Source of the DNA: Sinorhizobium fredii NGR234
Lineage (GTDB): Bacteria; Pseudomonadota; Alphaproteobacteria; Rhizobiales; Rhizobiaceae
DNA: 64,000 nucleotides
Direction of reading: 5' to 3'
Assembly (NCBI RefSeq): GCF_000018545.1
Contig: NC_012587.1
Span: 1,116,001 to 1,180,000 of the forward strand
The position numbers were made by a program, and so were the translations under genes. The notes below the pieces were generated by a model. That model made no database searches and was not told the origin of the DNA. It saw only the letters and a list, made by a program, of their open reading frames with translations. Shown here in pieces: positions 29,219 through 38,888 of the stretch (positions within the stretch are counted from its first letter, which is position 1; each line of letters begins with the position of its first letter).

Positions 29219-29561
29219 GCCCAATTTGGCAAGCAACGCTTGCGGGCGGTCTCTGGCCTCGCCGTTCGACGTAGCGCAGACTGGAACATTCACCCAAACG
29301 CACCTTGCCAACCTACTTATAAGTTGTATCTTCTGCGGCATCGCTGATGCTGGGGCAAGCATTTCCAAAAAGCGGCGTGTTCGGATTTGTCCGAATACGA
29401 GACAGAATTAACCAAACACCGAGCAACATGTTTCGGTGCTTAAGAATTCGTTGATTTTTTTTTATTTTCAAGCAATGCTGATATTAAGGAAGTGTGACTT
29501 CCACGATCGATCGGTTACCCCATGATGCTCAGGTCCGCCGCATCTCCTGGGTCGTGGGGTC
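29219..29561. other. intergenic stretch after pleD with two dyads
   Basis: No gene is visible. A perfect dyad TTCGGA-TTTG-TCCGAA lies at 29380-29395. A hairpin CACCGA (29417-29422) / TCGGTG (29433-29438) is followed 13 nt later by a long T-run at 29452-29463, a weak candidate for the pleD terminator or for the upstream edge of the structured RNA that follows. The stretch is clearly more AT-rich than its surroundings. Confidence 0.35.
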
Positions 29562-29658
29562 GGTCGGCTGGATTCCGACGTCCGCGGATTCCTCGTGCCG
29601 CAGTCGGAGCCCAGCCGACCCCCTTTCGGAACGCCGCTCCGAAGGAGGCGGCGTTTTT
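29562..29658 (+). ncRNA. candidate small RNA with rho-independent terminator
   Basis: Long interrupted hairpin with three stacked stems: GGTCGGCTGG (29562-29571) / CCAGCCGACC (29611-29620), TCCGAC (29574-29579) / GTCGGA (29603-29608) and GCGG (29584-29587) / CCGC (29598-29601). A terminator follows: ACGCCGC (29631-29637) / GCGGCGT (29648-29654) and TTTTTC. An alternative hairpin TTCGGA (29625-29630) / TCCGAA (29638-29643) would exclude the terminator stem. No coding frame explains it, and the only gene beyond it (rpmG) points the other way. The 5' end is unknown and may lie upstream of 29562. I cannot assign a family. Confidence 0.5.
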
Positions 29659-29732
29659 CGTTTCCGATCTACAATCTGCCAATCTTGTCAGACGTAACCT
29701 GCGCGAAGATCGCCGGCAGCGACGGCATGGCA

Positions 29733-29762
29733 AAGAAAAAGCGCCGAACCTTGCGGCCGGCG
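29733..29762 (-). terminator. rpmG rho-independent terminator
   Basis: On the minus strand AGCGCCG and CGGCGCT pair across a 10-nt loop and are followed by TTTTTC. It lies 29 nt after the rpmG stop codon. Confidence 0.7.
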
Positions 29763-29790
29763 CTCGTCGGGTCGAACCGGAAACGTGATC

Positions 29791-29958
29791 TTACTTGATC
29801 TTGGTTTCCTTGAATTCGACGTGCTTCTTGACGACCGGATCGTACTTCGTCTTCGTCATCTTTTCCGTCATCGTGCGGCTGTTCTTGGTCGTGACGTAGA
29901 AATAGCCCGTGTCGGCCGTCGACAGCAGCTTGATCTTGATGGTGGTAGCTTTCGCCAT
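29791..29958 (-). CDS. rpmG: 50S ribosomal protein L33
   Basis: 55 residues starting [20 protein letters not shown], with [21 protein letters not shown] in the middle (all L33 signature) and a C-terminal [11 protein letters not shown]. It lacks the CxxC zinc pairs, so it is the zinc-independent type usual in alphaproteobacteria. It has its own promoter (CTATAA upstream) and terminator and is thus separate from the MFS gene before it. Confidence 0.96.
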   Translation of the reverse strand: MAKATTIKIKLLSTADTGYFYVTTKNSRTMTEKMTKTKYDPVVKKHVEFKETKIK

Positions 29959-29971
29959 GGTCGTCCTGCCT

Positions 29972-29998
29972 TTATAGAAAGATGAGAGCCGTGGACAA
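29972..29998 (-). promoter_or_regulatory. putative rpmG promoter
   Basis: On the minus strand, CTATAA (29977-29972) is a good -10 located 14 nt before the start codon, with TTGTCC (29998-29993) at 15-nt spacing or GTTGTC at 16. The leader would be very short. Confidence 0.4.
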
Positions 29999-30052
29999 CC
30001 GGTTGCGGGCCACGGTCAAGTTGGCGCGAAACTACAAATCGCGGTCGAAAAG

Positions 30053-31237
30053 TCAAGGCCGTTTTGGTTTCAAAACGATGCGGACGAGCGAAAGCACCAC
30101 ATAAAGGCCGAAGAAGGCGGCAATCGCCCAGGCAAAGCCATCGTTACCGGTGATGTCCATTGCGGCGCCGATGACTTGCGGTCCGGCCACGGTGCCGACC
30201 GCATAGGAGAAGACGAAGGCGGCATTGGCGGCCGCGAGATCGGCGCCCTCAAGCCGCGAGCCGAGATGGCTGAGACCGACCGTGTAGAGGCCGGAGACGC
30301 ATCCACCCCAGAACAACAAGACCAGCGCCATCAGGAACCAGCTTTCCACCAGCATCGGCAGGAAGAGCGCGCCGATCAGGCCGATTACCGTCAGCGCCGA
30401 CAAGATCGTCCGCCGATCCTTTACATGATCGGAGAGCATGCCGAGCGGGATCTGGAAGATGAAGTTGCCGACGCCCATGACTGTCAACAGCAGGGCCGCC
30501 TGCGATTCGGTGAAGCCGGCGCGTGTTCCGAAAATCGGGAAAAGCGAGAGGCCGCCCGATTCGACCGCGCCGAAGATGAAGACCGCCGCCGTCGCCGTCG
30601 GCACCAGGAAGACGTAGCGCATGAAATGCCGCCCCGGCTTTTCGTCGAGGACAGGACTTTCGCCGCGGGCCAGATAGATCGGTATGGCCGCGAGCAGGAT
30701 GACGCCGGCGCCGACGGCAAAGGGCAGGATGCCCTCGCTGCCGAGAACGGAAAAGAGCAGCGGGCCGCTGGCAAAGCCGAGCGAGAGCACGGTGCCATAG
30801 ATGCCGAGCACGAAGCCGCGTCTGTTCGGCGGCGCCGTCGCATTGATCCAGAATTCCGACAGAATGAAGAGAACCGTGATGGCGCCGTGGAAGACGATTC
30901 GGAGCGGAAACCAGAGCCAGAAATTGGTGATGTAGTAGAAGCCGAGGGCGCTCACCGCGGAGAAGAGGATCGCCAGCAGCATGGTCGGCGCAACGCCGTG
31001 GCGATGCGCGAACTTCGTGGTAAACGGGGCAGCGGCCATCGAGGCAAGGCCGGCCATTGCCGAATTGAGCCCGATCAGCGTCGGAGCAATTCCGCGCTTC
31101 TCCATGATGATGCTGAGCAGGGGAAGGCCGAGACCGATGGCGATACCCACCGCTGTGATCGAGGCGACGGCGGCGATCAGCGAAGGCCAGTGAATTTCGT
31201 CAACCGGCGCAGACGTGCCGGACGGCGGCTTCGACAT
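30053..31237 (-). CDS. MFS transporter
   Basis: Major facilitator of 394 residues with twelve predicted membrane helices, the usual arrangement. The family loop 2-3 motif is weak, but GFYYITNFWLWFPLRIVFHGAIT and the second-half motif GMLSDHVKDRRTIL (loop 8-9, the cytoplasmic GxxxDRxGRR repeat) are clear. The pattern resembles the YcaD/UMF-like drug or sugar exporters; the substrate cannot be told. It is 12 nt downstream of the NUDIX gene, at the end of a minus-strand run from topA. Confidence 0.85.
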   Translation of the reverse strand: MSKPPSGTSAPVDEIHWPSLIAAVASITAVGIAIGLGLPLLSIIMEKRGIAPTLIGLNSAMAGLASMAAAPFTTKFAHRHGVAPTMLLAILFSAVSALGFYYITNFWLWFPLRIVFHGAITVLFILSEFWINATAPPNRRGFVLGIYGTVLSLGFASGPLLFSVLGSEGILPFAVGAGVILLAAIPIYLARGESPVLDEKPGRHFMRYVFLVPTATAAVFIFGAVESGGLSLFPIFGTRAGFTESQAALLLTVMGVGNFIFQIPLGMLSDHVKDRRTILSALTVIGLIGALFLPMLVESWFLMALVLLFWGGCVSGLYTVGLSHLGSRLEGADLAAANAAFVFSYAVGTVAGPQVIGAAMDITGNDGFAWAIAAFFGLYVVLSLVRIVLKPKRP

Positions 31238-31249
31238 TCGACAGGATCC

Positions 31250-31966
31250 CTAGAGAAGCGTGCGAAGAAAGCGCCCGCGGCGCGTGAAATAGAACGGCAC
31301 CGACCGTTCAGCGGGGAGCGAGGCATCCGATTCGAGCCCGCTTCTCAGATCCGCAAGGATGATTGCGGTGATCTCCGGAACCTGGAGAGACGAGAAGTCG
31401 TCGACATCGATCCACTGCAAATCCTGAAGCTCCCGGCTATCCAGGACCTCAGACGGATCGATCTCGGCCTCATCTGCGAAGACCGCAAAGAAGCGCGTGT
31501 CGAACCGCCTTGATTGTCCCGGCGGCGTGATGGCACGCGCCATATAGCGCAAGTTTGTGAGATCGGGAAGAAAGGGAAGGGGAGCGCCTGACGGATTGAG
31601 TTGCCGGCCGAGACGGACACCTGCTTCTTCGAAGAGTTCTCGCGCTGCCGCGAGCGCCAGCGCCCGGGCTCTTCCGTCGGTGATCGGGCGCCCCTCGCTT
31701 GTTGTCAGGGCACGCAGCACCGTCGGATTGAGATCGCCGGAAAATCCCAGCCGATGGTCCGTCGGGTCGCGGCGGCCGCCCGGAAAGACATAGAGGTCCG
31801 GCATGAAGGCATGGGCGCTGTGACGCTTTCCCATCAACACGCGCACGCGCTTGCCGGAGCGGTCGAGCAGCATGATCGACGCCGCGTCACGCGGCCTGAG
31901 CGGCGGATGCCTGGGTGCCCCGGCCTGCGATTGAGCGGGGCCGCCGCTGCCGCGATCCGGCCTCAT
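31250..31966 (-). CDS. NUDIX hydrolase
   Basis: 238 residues. The NUDIX box is VFPGGRRDP ... ARALALAAARELFEEAGVRLG, a split form in which the residues before REL-FEEAG are separated from the first Gly by an insertion of about 40, as in the mammalian NUDT7/19-like and related rhizobial enzymes. Substrates would be nucleoside-diphosphate-linked compounds, possibly CoA derivatives, but this is not decidable here. ATG at 31966 overlaps the stop of the DUF983 gene (ATGA), so the two are translationally coupled. Confidence 0.85.
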   Translation of the reverse strand: MRPDRGSGGPAQSQAGAPRHPPLRPRDAASIMLLDRSGKRVRVLMGKRHSAHAFMPDLYVFPGGRRDPTDHRLGFSGDLNPTVLRALTTSEGRPITDGRARALALAAARELFEEAGVRLGRQLNPSGAPLPFLPDLTNLRYMARAITPPGQSRRFDTRFFAVFADEAEIDPSEVLDSRELQDLQWIDVDDFSSLQVPEITAIILADLRSGLESDASLPAERSVPFYFTRRGRFLRTLL

Positions 31967-32418
31967 GCCGATGGATCCCGCGGTGGGAGGATGTCTTCCG
32001 GCCGGTCTTCGTGCCCGCCGAAGCCGTGCATTTTCAAAGCCCATTGCAGCCCGATGACCGCGCCTTTGACCGGCTGCATCAGGGCGAGTGCGCTGACGAG
32101 CGTCACCGGCGCCCAGACCGCCAGGTGCTGCCAGGTGGAGAGCGGCAGGACCAGATCCGTCATCATGTATCCGCCGAGCACCAGATGACCGACGATCGTC
32201 ACGACGATATAGGGTGGAAAGTCGTCGGCGCGATGATGGTCCATCCGTTCGCCGCAGGCGGCGCAGGCATCCACCGATTTGACGAAGCCTCGAAACAGTC
32301 GGCCTTGGCCGCAGGCGGGACATTTGCCCAGAAAGCCGCGCTTCATCGCACGCCCGACGGGCCGCTCCTCCCGCTGCTCCCCACCCAGCTGCAGCTTGTC
32401 GGTTGCCATTGCTTTCAT
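31963..32418 (-). CDS. DUF983 family membrane protein
   Basis: 151 residues. The N-terminal zinc-finger-like region has two Cys pairs (KCPACGQGRLF and ACAACGERMDHH), followed by two membrane helices (YIVVTIVGHLVLGGYMM and a second from about 95 to 115). This is the DUF983 family, which in some alphaproteobacteria neighbours cytochrome oxidase genes; here it neighbours rnr and a NUDIX gene. I chose ATG 32418 because AAGGA lies 6 nt upstream; TTG 32424 and ATG 32409 are alternatives. Confidence 0.85.
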   Translation of the reverse strand: MKAMATDKLQLGGEQREERPVGRAMKRGFLGKCPACGQGRLFRGFVKSVDACAACGERMDHHRADDFPPYIVVTIVGHLVLGGYMMTDLVLPLSTWQHLAVWAPVTLVSALALMQPVKGAVIGLQWALKMHGFGGHEDRPEDILPPRDPSA

Positions 32419-32458
32419 GTCCAATCCTTGTTGAACGGGACCGTAGCGGTCGTCGGCG

Positions 32459-34825
32459 TCACCGCCTGCCGCGCGGCGGCCGCGTTCCCGGCCGTTTGCC
32501 CGCGTTCACCCGATCGCGGCGGCCAGCCTTGTGGAAGGAGCGCATTGCCGTCGGCATCTTTCGCCCTTCGCTCAGCATCTCGAAGCGAAGTGCACCGGCG
32601 AGCGGCACGGCCTCGGCAAGCTTGACGCGGACCGGATCGCCAAGACGATAGCCAAGTCCGGTTTTTTCGCCGGACAGGGCCTGATGCGCCTCATCATAGA
32701 TGAAGTAGTCGCGTCCGAGCGTGGATATAGGGATGAAGCCGTCGGCGCCATAGGCGGGGAGGGTGACAAAAAGTCCCGCCTTGATCACGCCCGAGACGCG
32801 CCCGTCGAACTCCTCGCCGACGCGTCCGCTCAAGTGATGAGCGATCAGCCGGTCGACCGTATCGCGTTCGGCGGCCATTGCGCGCCGCTCGAAGGTGGAG
32901 ATTTCCGCGGCGATATCGTCGAGCACGCCCTCTTCCTGCGGCGTCAAGCCGCCCTCGCCAAGGCCGAGCGAACTCACCAGCGCCCGGTGCACCACGAGGT
33001 CCGCATAGCGCCGGATCGGCGAGGTGAAGTGGGCATAGCGCACCAGGTTGAGGCCGAAATGGCCGATGTTTTCCGGACTGTAGATCGCCTGGCTTTGCGA
33101 CCGGAGCACCATCTCGTTGACCATCGTCTCAAAGGGCTTGCCGTCGGCCCGGGCGAGAACGCCGTTGAAGTGGTTGGCACGCATGGCGCCGCCCTTGGCG
33201 AGCGAGATGTCGAGCGTTGCCAGGAACTCGCGCAGGCTTTCCTGCTTGGCAAGCGACGGCTGATCGTGGACGCGGTAGATCAATGCCTGGCGTTTCTGCT
33301 CCAAGGTCTCCGCCGCCGCGACGTTGGCCTGGATCATCATTTCCTCGATGAGCTTGTGGGCATCGAGGCGTTCCGGCACGAAGACCCGGTCGACGGTTCC
33401 GTCCGGCTTCAGGATGATCTTGCGCTCGGGCATGTCGAGTTCGAGTGGCTGGCGCCGCTCCCGCCCGCGGCTGAGGATGCGGTAGCCCTCCCACAGCGGC
33501 TTCAGGATCGGTTCCAGGATCGGCCCGGTCTTGTCGTCCGGCGACCCGTCGATGGCGGCCTGGGCCTGTTGATAGGAAAGCTTGGCGGCGCTGCGCATCA
33601 TGATGCGGTGGAACGTATGTCCCGCCTTGCGGCCCTCCTTCGAGAAACGCATCCGCACCGCCAGCGCAGGCCGGTCGACACCTTCCTTCAGCGAGCAGAG
33701 ATCGTTGGAGATGCGCTCGGGCAGCATCGGCACGACACGATCGGGGAAATAGACAGAATTGCCGCGTTTCAACGCTTCGAGATCGAGAGCCGATTTCGCC
33801 CGGATATACCAGGAGACGTCGGCGATCGCGACGGTGACGATAACGCCGCCGGGATTGTCGGGGGAGGGATCCGGTTCGGCGTGAACGGCGTCGTCGTGGT
33901 CCTTGGCGTCGGCCGGGTCGATGGTGACGAGCGGCAGCGAGCGCCAGTCCTCGCGGTGCGCCATCGTGGCGGCCTCTGCCGCATCGGCCTCCTGCAGTAC
34001 GCGCTCTGGGAAGACATGCGGAATGCCATGCGCATGGATGGCTATCATCGAGATCGCCTTTTCGGAGGCGACGGAGCCGATGACGGTCTGCACCTGGGCG
34101 CGCGGCAGGCCGTAACGGCCGAGCCGGGCGAGATGCACTTCGACGAGGTCGCCGTCCTTGGCGTCGCCCGTGAATTCCGCGTCGACGAGGACTTCCTCGC
34201 CGCGCTTGTCGATCGGCATCAGTCGACCGCCGCCGCCCGGAGTCGCGCGGAACACGCCGAGCACGGCATCCTTGCGCTTGTCGAGGATCTTGATGATGCG
34301 CGCCGTATAGGCGGGGCCGCCCCGCTCCTTGGCCGGGAAGATCTTGGCGAGCACCCGGTCGCCGAGACCGCCGACCGGCGCCTTGCCCTTCGCCTTGCCG
34401 GCCGCCGACTGGCGGATCAGGACCGCCGGTGCGACGCCGTCGTCGTCGAGCCATTCGGCCGGGCGGCCGATCAATTCGCCGTCGATATCGCGGATGGTGA
34501 TGTCGAGCACGGTGACGGGCGGCAGGGCACCGGGGCGAACGAGCGACTTGCGCTTCTTCTCGACCAGCCCGTCCTCCTCCAGCGAGCGGAGCAGCGCCTT
34601 GAGTTCGACGCGCGCCTCGCCCTTCAGGCCGAACGCCTTGGCGATCTCCCGCTTCGAGGCCTGCTGCGGATTCTCGGCGATGAAGCGCATGAGCACGTCG
34701 CGCGGCGGAACGGCGCCGTGGATGATCGCGTCCTTGACTGCGGGCGCCGCCTGGGCTGCGCGCAACTGCTTCTTGCCGGCACTTTTTGTGCGCCGTTCGG
34801 TCGGATCGCGCGGAATTCTACTCAA
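32459..34825 (-). CDS. rnr: ribonuclease R
   Basis: 3'-5' exoribonuclease of the RNB family that degrades structured RNA. 788 residues. N-terminal winged-helix-like segment (PRDVLMRFIAENPQQASKREIAKAFG), cold-shock domains, RNB catalytic core with the metal-binding TIDPADAKDHDDAV, SIYSPENIGHFGL-type substrate channel (QAIYSPENIGHFGLNL), a C-terminal S1 domain (GRVSGVIKAGLFVTLP) and a basic tail rich in Arg. The start codon is TTG at 34825, 2 nt after the topA stop, indicating coupled translation with topA. Confidence 0.94.
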   Translation of the reverse strand: MSRIPRDPTERRTKSAGKKQLRAAQAAPAVKDAIIHGAVPPRDVLMRFIAENPQQASKREIAKAFGLKGEARVELKALLRSLEEDGLVEKKRKSLVRPGALPPVTVLDITIRDIDGELIGRPAEWLDDDGVAPAVLIRQSAAGKAKGKAPVGGLGDRVLAKIFPAKERGGPAYTARIIKILDKRKDAVLGVFRATPGGGGRLMPIDKRGEEVLVDAEFTGDAKDGDLVEVHLARLGRYGLPRAQVQTVIGSVASEKAISMIAIHAHGIPHVFPERVLQEADAAEAATMAHREDWRSLPLVTIDPADAKDHDDAVHAEPDPSPDNPGGVIVTVAIADVSWYIRAKSALDLEALKRGNSVYFPDRVVPMLPERISNDLCSLKEGVDRPALAVRMRFSKEGRKAGHTFHRIMMRSAAKLSYQQAQAAIDGSPDDKTGPILEPILKPLWEGYRILSRGRERRQPLELDMPERKIILKPDGTVDRVFVPERLDAHKLIEEMMIQANVAAAETLEQKRQALIYRVHDQPSLAKQESLREFLATLDISLAKGGAMRANHFNGVLARADGKPFETMVNEMVLRSQSQAIYSPENIGHFGLNLVRYAHFTSPIRRYADLVVHRALVSSLGLGEGGLTPQEEGVLDDIAAEISTFERRAMAAERDTVDRLIAHHLSGRVGEEFDGRVSGVIKAGLFVTLPAYGADGFIPISTLGRDYFIYDEAHQALSGEKTGLGYRLGDPVRVKLAEAVPLAGALRFEMLSEGRKMPTAMRSFHKAGRRDRVNAGKRPGTRPPRGRR

Positions 34826-34827
34826 CG

Positions 34828-37500
34828 TCAGCCCTTCTTGGCCTTCGCGGCCGTCTTGCTCTTCGCCTTTGCGGCCGCCTTGGGCTTCTCGGCTTTCGCC
34901 GCCGTGCTCTTGGTTGCCGCGGTCGAGGATCTGCCCCTGGCCGCCTTGCCATTGCCCGCCTTGCCCTTCGACACGCCACCTTTCGCCGCACGTTCGGCGA
35001 TCAGTGCCAGCGCCTCTTCGACGGTCACGGACTGCGGATCCTTGCCCTTCGGCAGGGTGGCGTTCACCTTGCCCCAGTTGACATAGGGGCCGAAGCGCCC
35101 GTCGCGCACAGTCATCACGCCGCCGTCGGGATGTTCCCCGAGTTCCTTGAGGGCGGCAGCCGCGGTGCGCCCGCCGCCTGCACCCTTCGACTGCTTGTCG
35201 GCAAGAGCCGAAACGGCGCGATTGAGGCCGATCGAAAAGACGTCCTCCACCGATTCCAGATTGGCATAGGTGCCGTCATGCAGCACGAACGGTCCGTAGC
35301 GGCCAATCCCGGTCGAGATCATCTTGCCGGTTTCCGGGTGCTTGCCGATGTCGCGCGGCAGCGAGAGAAGAGCGAGCGCCTTCTCGTGGTCGATCGTCGC
35401 CGGCGTCCAGCCCTTCGGCAGGCTCGCGCGCTTGGCGTCCTTGCCGTCGCCCCGCTGGACATAGGGACCGAAGCGACCGCTGCGCAGGGTGATTTCCTCG
35501 CCGGTGTGCGGATCCTTGCCGAGGCTCTGCGGCTCGTTCGACACGGCCGCTTCCGCATCGCCGTTGCTGTCGGACGACAGCTGGCGCGTGTAGTTGCATT
35601 CCGGATAGTTCGAGCAGCCGACGAAGGCGCCGTATTTGCCCAGCTTCAGCGAGAGCTTGCCGGTGCCGCAGACCTGGCAGGTGCGCGGGTCGCCGCCGTC
35701 CTCGCGTTTCGGGAAGACGAGCGGTGCAAGCTCCTCGTTGAGCGCATCGAGCACATTGGTGACGCGCAGTTCCTTGGTGTCCTCGATCTGCGAGAAGAAA
35801 TCCTTCCAGAACTCGCGCAGGACGTCCTTCCAATTGAGCTCGCCGGCCGAGATCTGGTCGAGCTTTTCCTCGAGAGATGCGGTGAAATCGTATTCGACAT
35901 AGCGGGTGAAGAAGCTCTCGAGGAACGCCGTCACCAGCCGGCCCTTGGCCTGCGGCATCAACTTGCGCTTGTCGATCTCCACATAGTCGCGGTCGACGAG
36001 CGTGCTGATCGTCGCGGCATAGGTCGAGGGGCGCCCGATGCCGAGCTCTTCCATCTTCTTGATCAGCGTCGCTTCCGAATAGCGCGGCGGCGGCTCGGTG
36101 AAGTGCTGGGTGGCGTTGATCTTCTGCTTGGCGAGATTTTCGCGCGCATTGATCTCGGGCAGCCGGCCGCTCTCATCGCCGTCGTCCGCCTGCTCGCCGT
36201 CTTCCTTCATGTCGGTATAGGCGGCGATGAAGCCGTCGAAGCGGATGACGGAGCCGGTGGCGCGCAGGCCGGCCTTCTTGCCGCCGTTGTCGGCGGCGAT
36301 CTCCGCCGTCGTCCGCTCGATCTCGGCCGATGCCATCTGGCTGGCGATGCCGCGCTTCCAGATCAGGTCGTAGAGCTTCAGCATGTCGCCGTCGAGGAAG
36401 CGGCGCACCTCATCGGGGGTGCGGTTGAAGTCCGTCGGGCGGATCGCTTCGTGGGCTTCCTGGGCGTTCTTCGCCTTGGTCGAATAGAAGCGCGGCTTTT
36501 CCGGCAGGTAGCGGGTGCCGAACTGGCTGCCGATCGCCCGGCGCGCCGCATCGATCGCTTCCGGCGCCATCTGTACGCCGTCCGTACGCATATAAGTGAT
36601 CAGACCGACGGTCTCGCCGCCGACATCGACGCCCTCGTAGAGCTTCTGTGCCACCTGCATGGTGCGCGACGCCGAGAAACCGAGCTTGGAGGAGGCGGCC
36701 TGCTGCAGCGTCGAGGTTGTGAAGGGCGGACCCGGGTTTCGCTTGACGGGCTTCGCCTCGACGCTTTCGACCACATAGCTCGCGCCGTCGAGCAGGGCCT
36801 TCAGCCGATTGGCCTCCTCGCCGTTGCCAACCGCTTTCGGCTGCAGCCGCTTGCCGTCGGCCGAGACGAGCCGCGCTTCGAACTCGTCGCCGCGCGGTGT
36901 CTTCAGGAGCGCCGAGATATTCCAGTATTCTTCCGTGACGAAGCGTTCGATCTCGGCCTCGCGATCGCAGACGAGCCGCAGCGCCACCGATTGGACGCGA
37001 CCGGCCGAACGGGCGCCAGGCAGCTTGCGCCACAGAACCGGCGAAAGGTTGAAGCCGACGAGGTAGTCGAGCGCGCGGCGGGCGAGATAGGCGTCGACGA
37101 GCGAAATGTCGATGTCGCGCGGATCGGCCATCGCATCGAGCACGGCCTTCTTGGTGATCGCATTGAAGACGACGCGCTTGACCGGCTTGTCGCCGATGAC
37201 CTTCTTTTTCTTGAGGAGGTCGAGCACATGCCAGGAGATCGCTTCACCTTCCCGGTCCGGGTCGGTTGCCAGGATCAGTCCGTCCGACGACTTCACGGCG
37301 TCGGCAATGTCCTTCATCCGCTTGGCGGAGGCGCCGTCGACTTCCCACGACATTTCGAAGTCTTCGTCCGGGCGAACCGATCCGTCCTTGGCCGGCAGAT
37401 CCCGCACATGGCCGAACGAAGCAAGCACCTTGTAGCCGGGGCCCAGATACTTGTTGATCGTCTTGGCCTTGGAAGGCGATTCCACCACTACAACATTCAT
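34828..37500 (-). CDS. topA: DNA topoisomerase I
   Basis: Relaxes negative supercoils (type IA). ATG at 37500 gives 890 residues; ATG 37506 and TTG 37518 are in-frame alternatives. Toprim domain with Glu7 and the DPDREGEA motif (Asp80/Asp82/Glu84), active-site Tyr303 in GLITYMRTDG. The C-terminal part has one Cys4 zinc motif (CQVCGTGKL ... CSNYPEC), several GRFGPYVQRGDG/GRYGPFVLHDG repeats and a long Lys/Ala-rich tail, a layout shared by rhizobial TopA. It is followed by rnr with 2 nt between. Confidence 0.95.
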   Translation of the reverse strand: MNVVVVESPSKAKTINKYLGPGYKVLASFGHVRDLPAKDGSVRPDEDFEMSWEVDGASAKRMKDIADAVKSSDGLILATDPDREGEAISWHVLDLLKKKKVIGDKPVKRVVFNAITKKAVLDAMADPRDIDISLVDAYLARRALDYLVGFNLSPVLWRKLPGARSAGRVQSVALRLVCDREAEIERFVTEEYWNISALLKTPRGDEFEARLVSADGKRLQPKAVGNGEEANRLKALLDGASYVVESVEAKPVKRNPGPPFTTSTLQQAASSKLGFSASRTMQVAQKLYEGVDVGGETVGLITYMRTDGVQMAPEAIDAARRAIGSQFGTRYLPEKPRFYSTKAKNAQEAHEAIRPTDFNRTPDEVRRFLDGDMLKLYDLIWKRGIASQMASAEIERTTAEIAADNGGKKAGLRATGSVIRFDGFIAAYTDMKEDGEQADDGDESGRLPEINARENLAKQKINATQHFTEPPPRYSEATLIKKMEELGIGRPSTYAATISTLVDRDYVEIDKRKLMPQAKGRLVTAFLESFFTRYVEYDFTASLEEKLDQISAGELNWKDVLREFWKDFFSQIEDTKELRVTNVLDALNEELAPLVFPKREDGGDPRTCQVCGTGKLSLKLGKYGAFVGCSNYPECNYTRQLSSDSNGDAEAAVSNEPQSLGKDPHTGEEITLRSGRFGPYVQRGDGKDAKRASLPKGWTPATIDHEKALALLSLPRDIGKHPETGKMISTGIGRYGPFVLHDGTYANLESVEDVFSIGLNRAVSALADKQSKGAGGGRTAAAALKELGEHPDGGVMTVRDGRFGPYVNWGKVNATLPKGKDPQSVTVEEALALIAERAAKGGVSKGKAGNGKAARGRSSTAATKSTAAKAEKPKAAAKAKSKTAAKAKKG

Positions 37501-37566
37501 CGTCATTCTCTGAGACAATCTCTTCTGGCAAGGCGCAGGCGTTGCGCGGCCTTTGTTGTGGCCACG

Positions 37567-37595
37567 AAATGGACAGGGATTCGGGCGCGGTCAAG
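37567..37595 (-). promoter_or_regulatory. putative topA promoter
   Basis: On the minus strand CTTGAC (37595-37590, perfect -35), 17-nt spacer, then CCATTT (37572-37567, poor -10), 66 nt before the topA start. The 227-nt gap between dprA and topA holds nothing else that I can identify. Confidence 0.35.
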
Positions 37596-37727
37596 GGGTT
37601 TCACGAAAATAGCGACATCCCGACCGATCGCAACCAAATCGCAATATTCGATTTACCGCAACTCGTGGTGGTTCGTTTTTCGATTTCTGCGCGTGTCGCG
37701 AGGCGGCGTACATCTGCGTTTCCGCCC

Positions 37728-38888
37728 CTATTGCGGAGGAGCGAGGGATACGAGATTCGCCCCGTGACGGCAGAGCTGGCCGGCGAGATCGAGTTCGAGC
37801 AGTACAAGGTGGACCTCGGAGGCGGCAAGTCCGGTGTGGCGAATGATATCGTCGATCTCGACCGGGGTCGGGCCGAGCGCTTCGACGACAAGCGCGCGGC
37901 CGCCTTCGCCGAGCGTCGCCGTTGCCGGCGGCCCTGAGGGCGCGGGTTCGACCGCCGGTTCCCGGGCATTCAGGCGCGAGAAGAGATCGTCACGGCTTAG
38001 AGGGGCCAATCCCTCGAGCACATCGGCCGTGGAAGTGGTGACGATCGCGCCTTGTTTCAGGAGATCGTTCGTTCCGTGACAGCGCGGATCGAGCGGCGAG
38101 CCCGGTACGGCGAAGACGAGCCGGCCGAAATCGGCCGCGTAGCGGGCGGTGATGAGCGATCCCGAACGGCTGGCCGCCTCGACAATGGCGACGCCGAGAC
38201 TGATGCCGGCGACCAGGCGGTTCCTTCGCGGAAAGTCGCGGGCGCGCGGCTCCCAGCCGAACGGCATTTCACTGATCGCCAATCCTTCGCCTGCGGTGAT
38301 CTCCTGCAGGAGTCCGATATTCTCCGGCGGGTAGGGTCGGTCGAGGCCGCCCGCGAGAGCGGCGATCGTGCCGGTTCCGAGGCTGGCTCGATGCGCAGCG
38401 GTGTCGATGCCGCGCGCGAGGCCGGAGGTGATGGCGTAGCCGGCGGCACCGGCATCGCGCGCGATCATCGCGGCGAATTTCGCACCGCTGGCCGAGGCAT
38501 TGCGCGAGCCGACGATGCCGAGCGAGGGGCGGCTTGCCGCCTGGAGGTTGCCCTTCATCGCAAGGAGCGGTGGGGCGCCGTCGATCTCTTTCAGCGCCGG
38601 CGGGTAGTCGGTTTCGCCGATTCCGACGAACACTGCGCCGAACCGGTGCGCGGCCTCGAACTCGCGCTCCGCAGCCGCCACCGAGGCGACGCGAAACTGT
38701 CCACCCGCGCCGCCGCGGCGCGACAGTTCCGGCAGTGCCTCGAGCGCCGCCTCCGCAGAGCCGAAGTGGTTGACGAGATCCCGAAAGGTCGCAGGACCGA
38801 CATTGTCGCTGCGGATCAACCGCAGCCAGGCGATCCTCTGCCGTTCCGTCAGCGCGGTTCCGTTACGTCGAGCCCCGCCGATCGGCAT
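37728..38888 (-). CDS. dprA: DNA-processing protein DprA
   Basis: Loads RecA on incoming single-stranded DNA during natural transformation, though the gene is kept in species not known to be competent. 386 residues. N-terminal helical SAM-like region; Rossmann core with [33 protein letters not shown] and [15 protein letters not shown]-terminal winged-helix (DML1-like) region VDDIIRHTG, here [20 protein letters not shown] 38888 shares a base with the plsY stop (TAATG). Confidence 0.93.
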   Translation of the reverse strand: MPIGGARRNGTALTERQRIAWLRLIRSDNVGPATFRDLVNHFGSAEAALEALPELSRRGGAGGQFRVASVAAAEREFEAAHRFGAVFVGIGETDYPPALKEIDGAPPLLAMKGNLQAASRPSLGIVGSRNASASGAKFAAMIARDAGAAGYAITSGLARGIDTAAHRASLGTGTIAALAGGLDRPYPPENIGLLQEITAGEGLAISEMPFGWEPRARDFPRRNRLVAGISLGVAIVEAASRSGSLITARYAADFGRLVFAVPGSPLDPRCHGTNDLLKQGAIVTTSTADVLEGLAPLSRDDLFSRLNAREPAVEPAPSGPPATATLGEGGRALVVEALGPTPVEIDDIIRHTGLAASEVHLVLLELDLAGQLCRHGANLVSLAPPQ

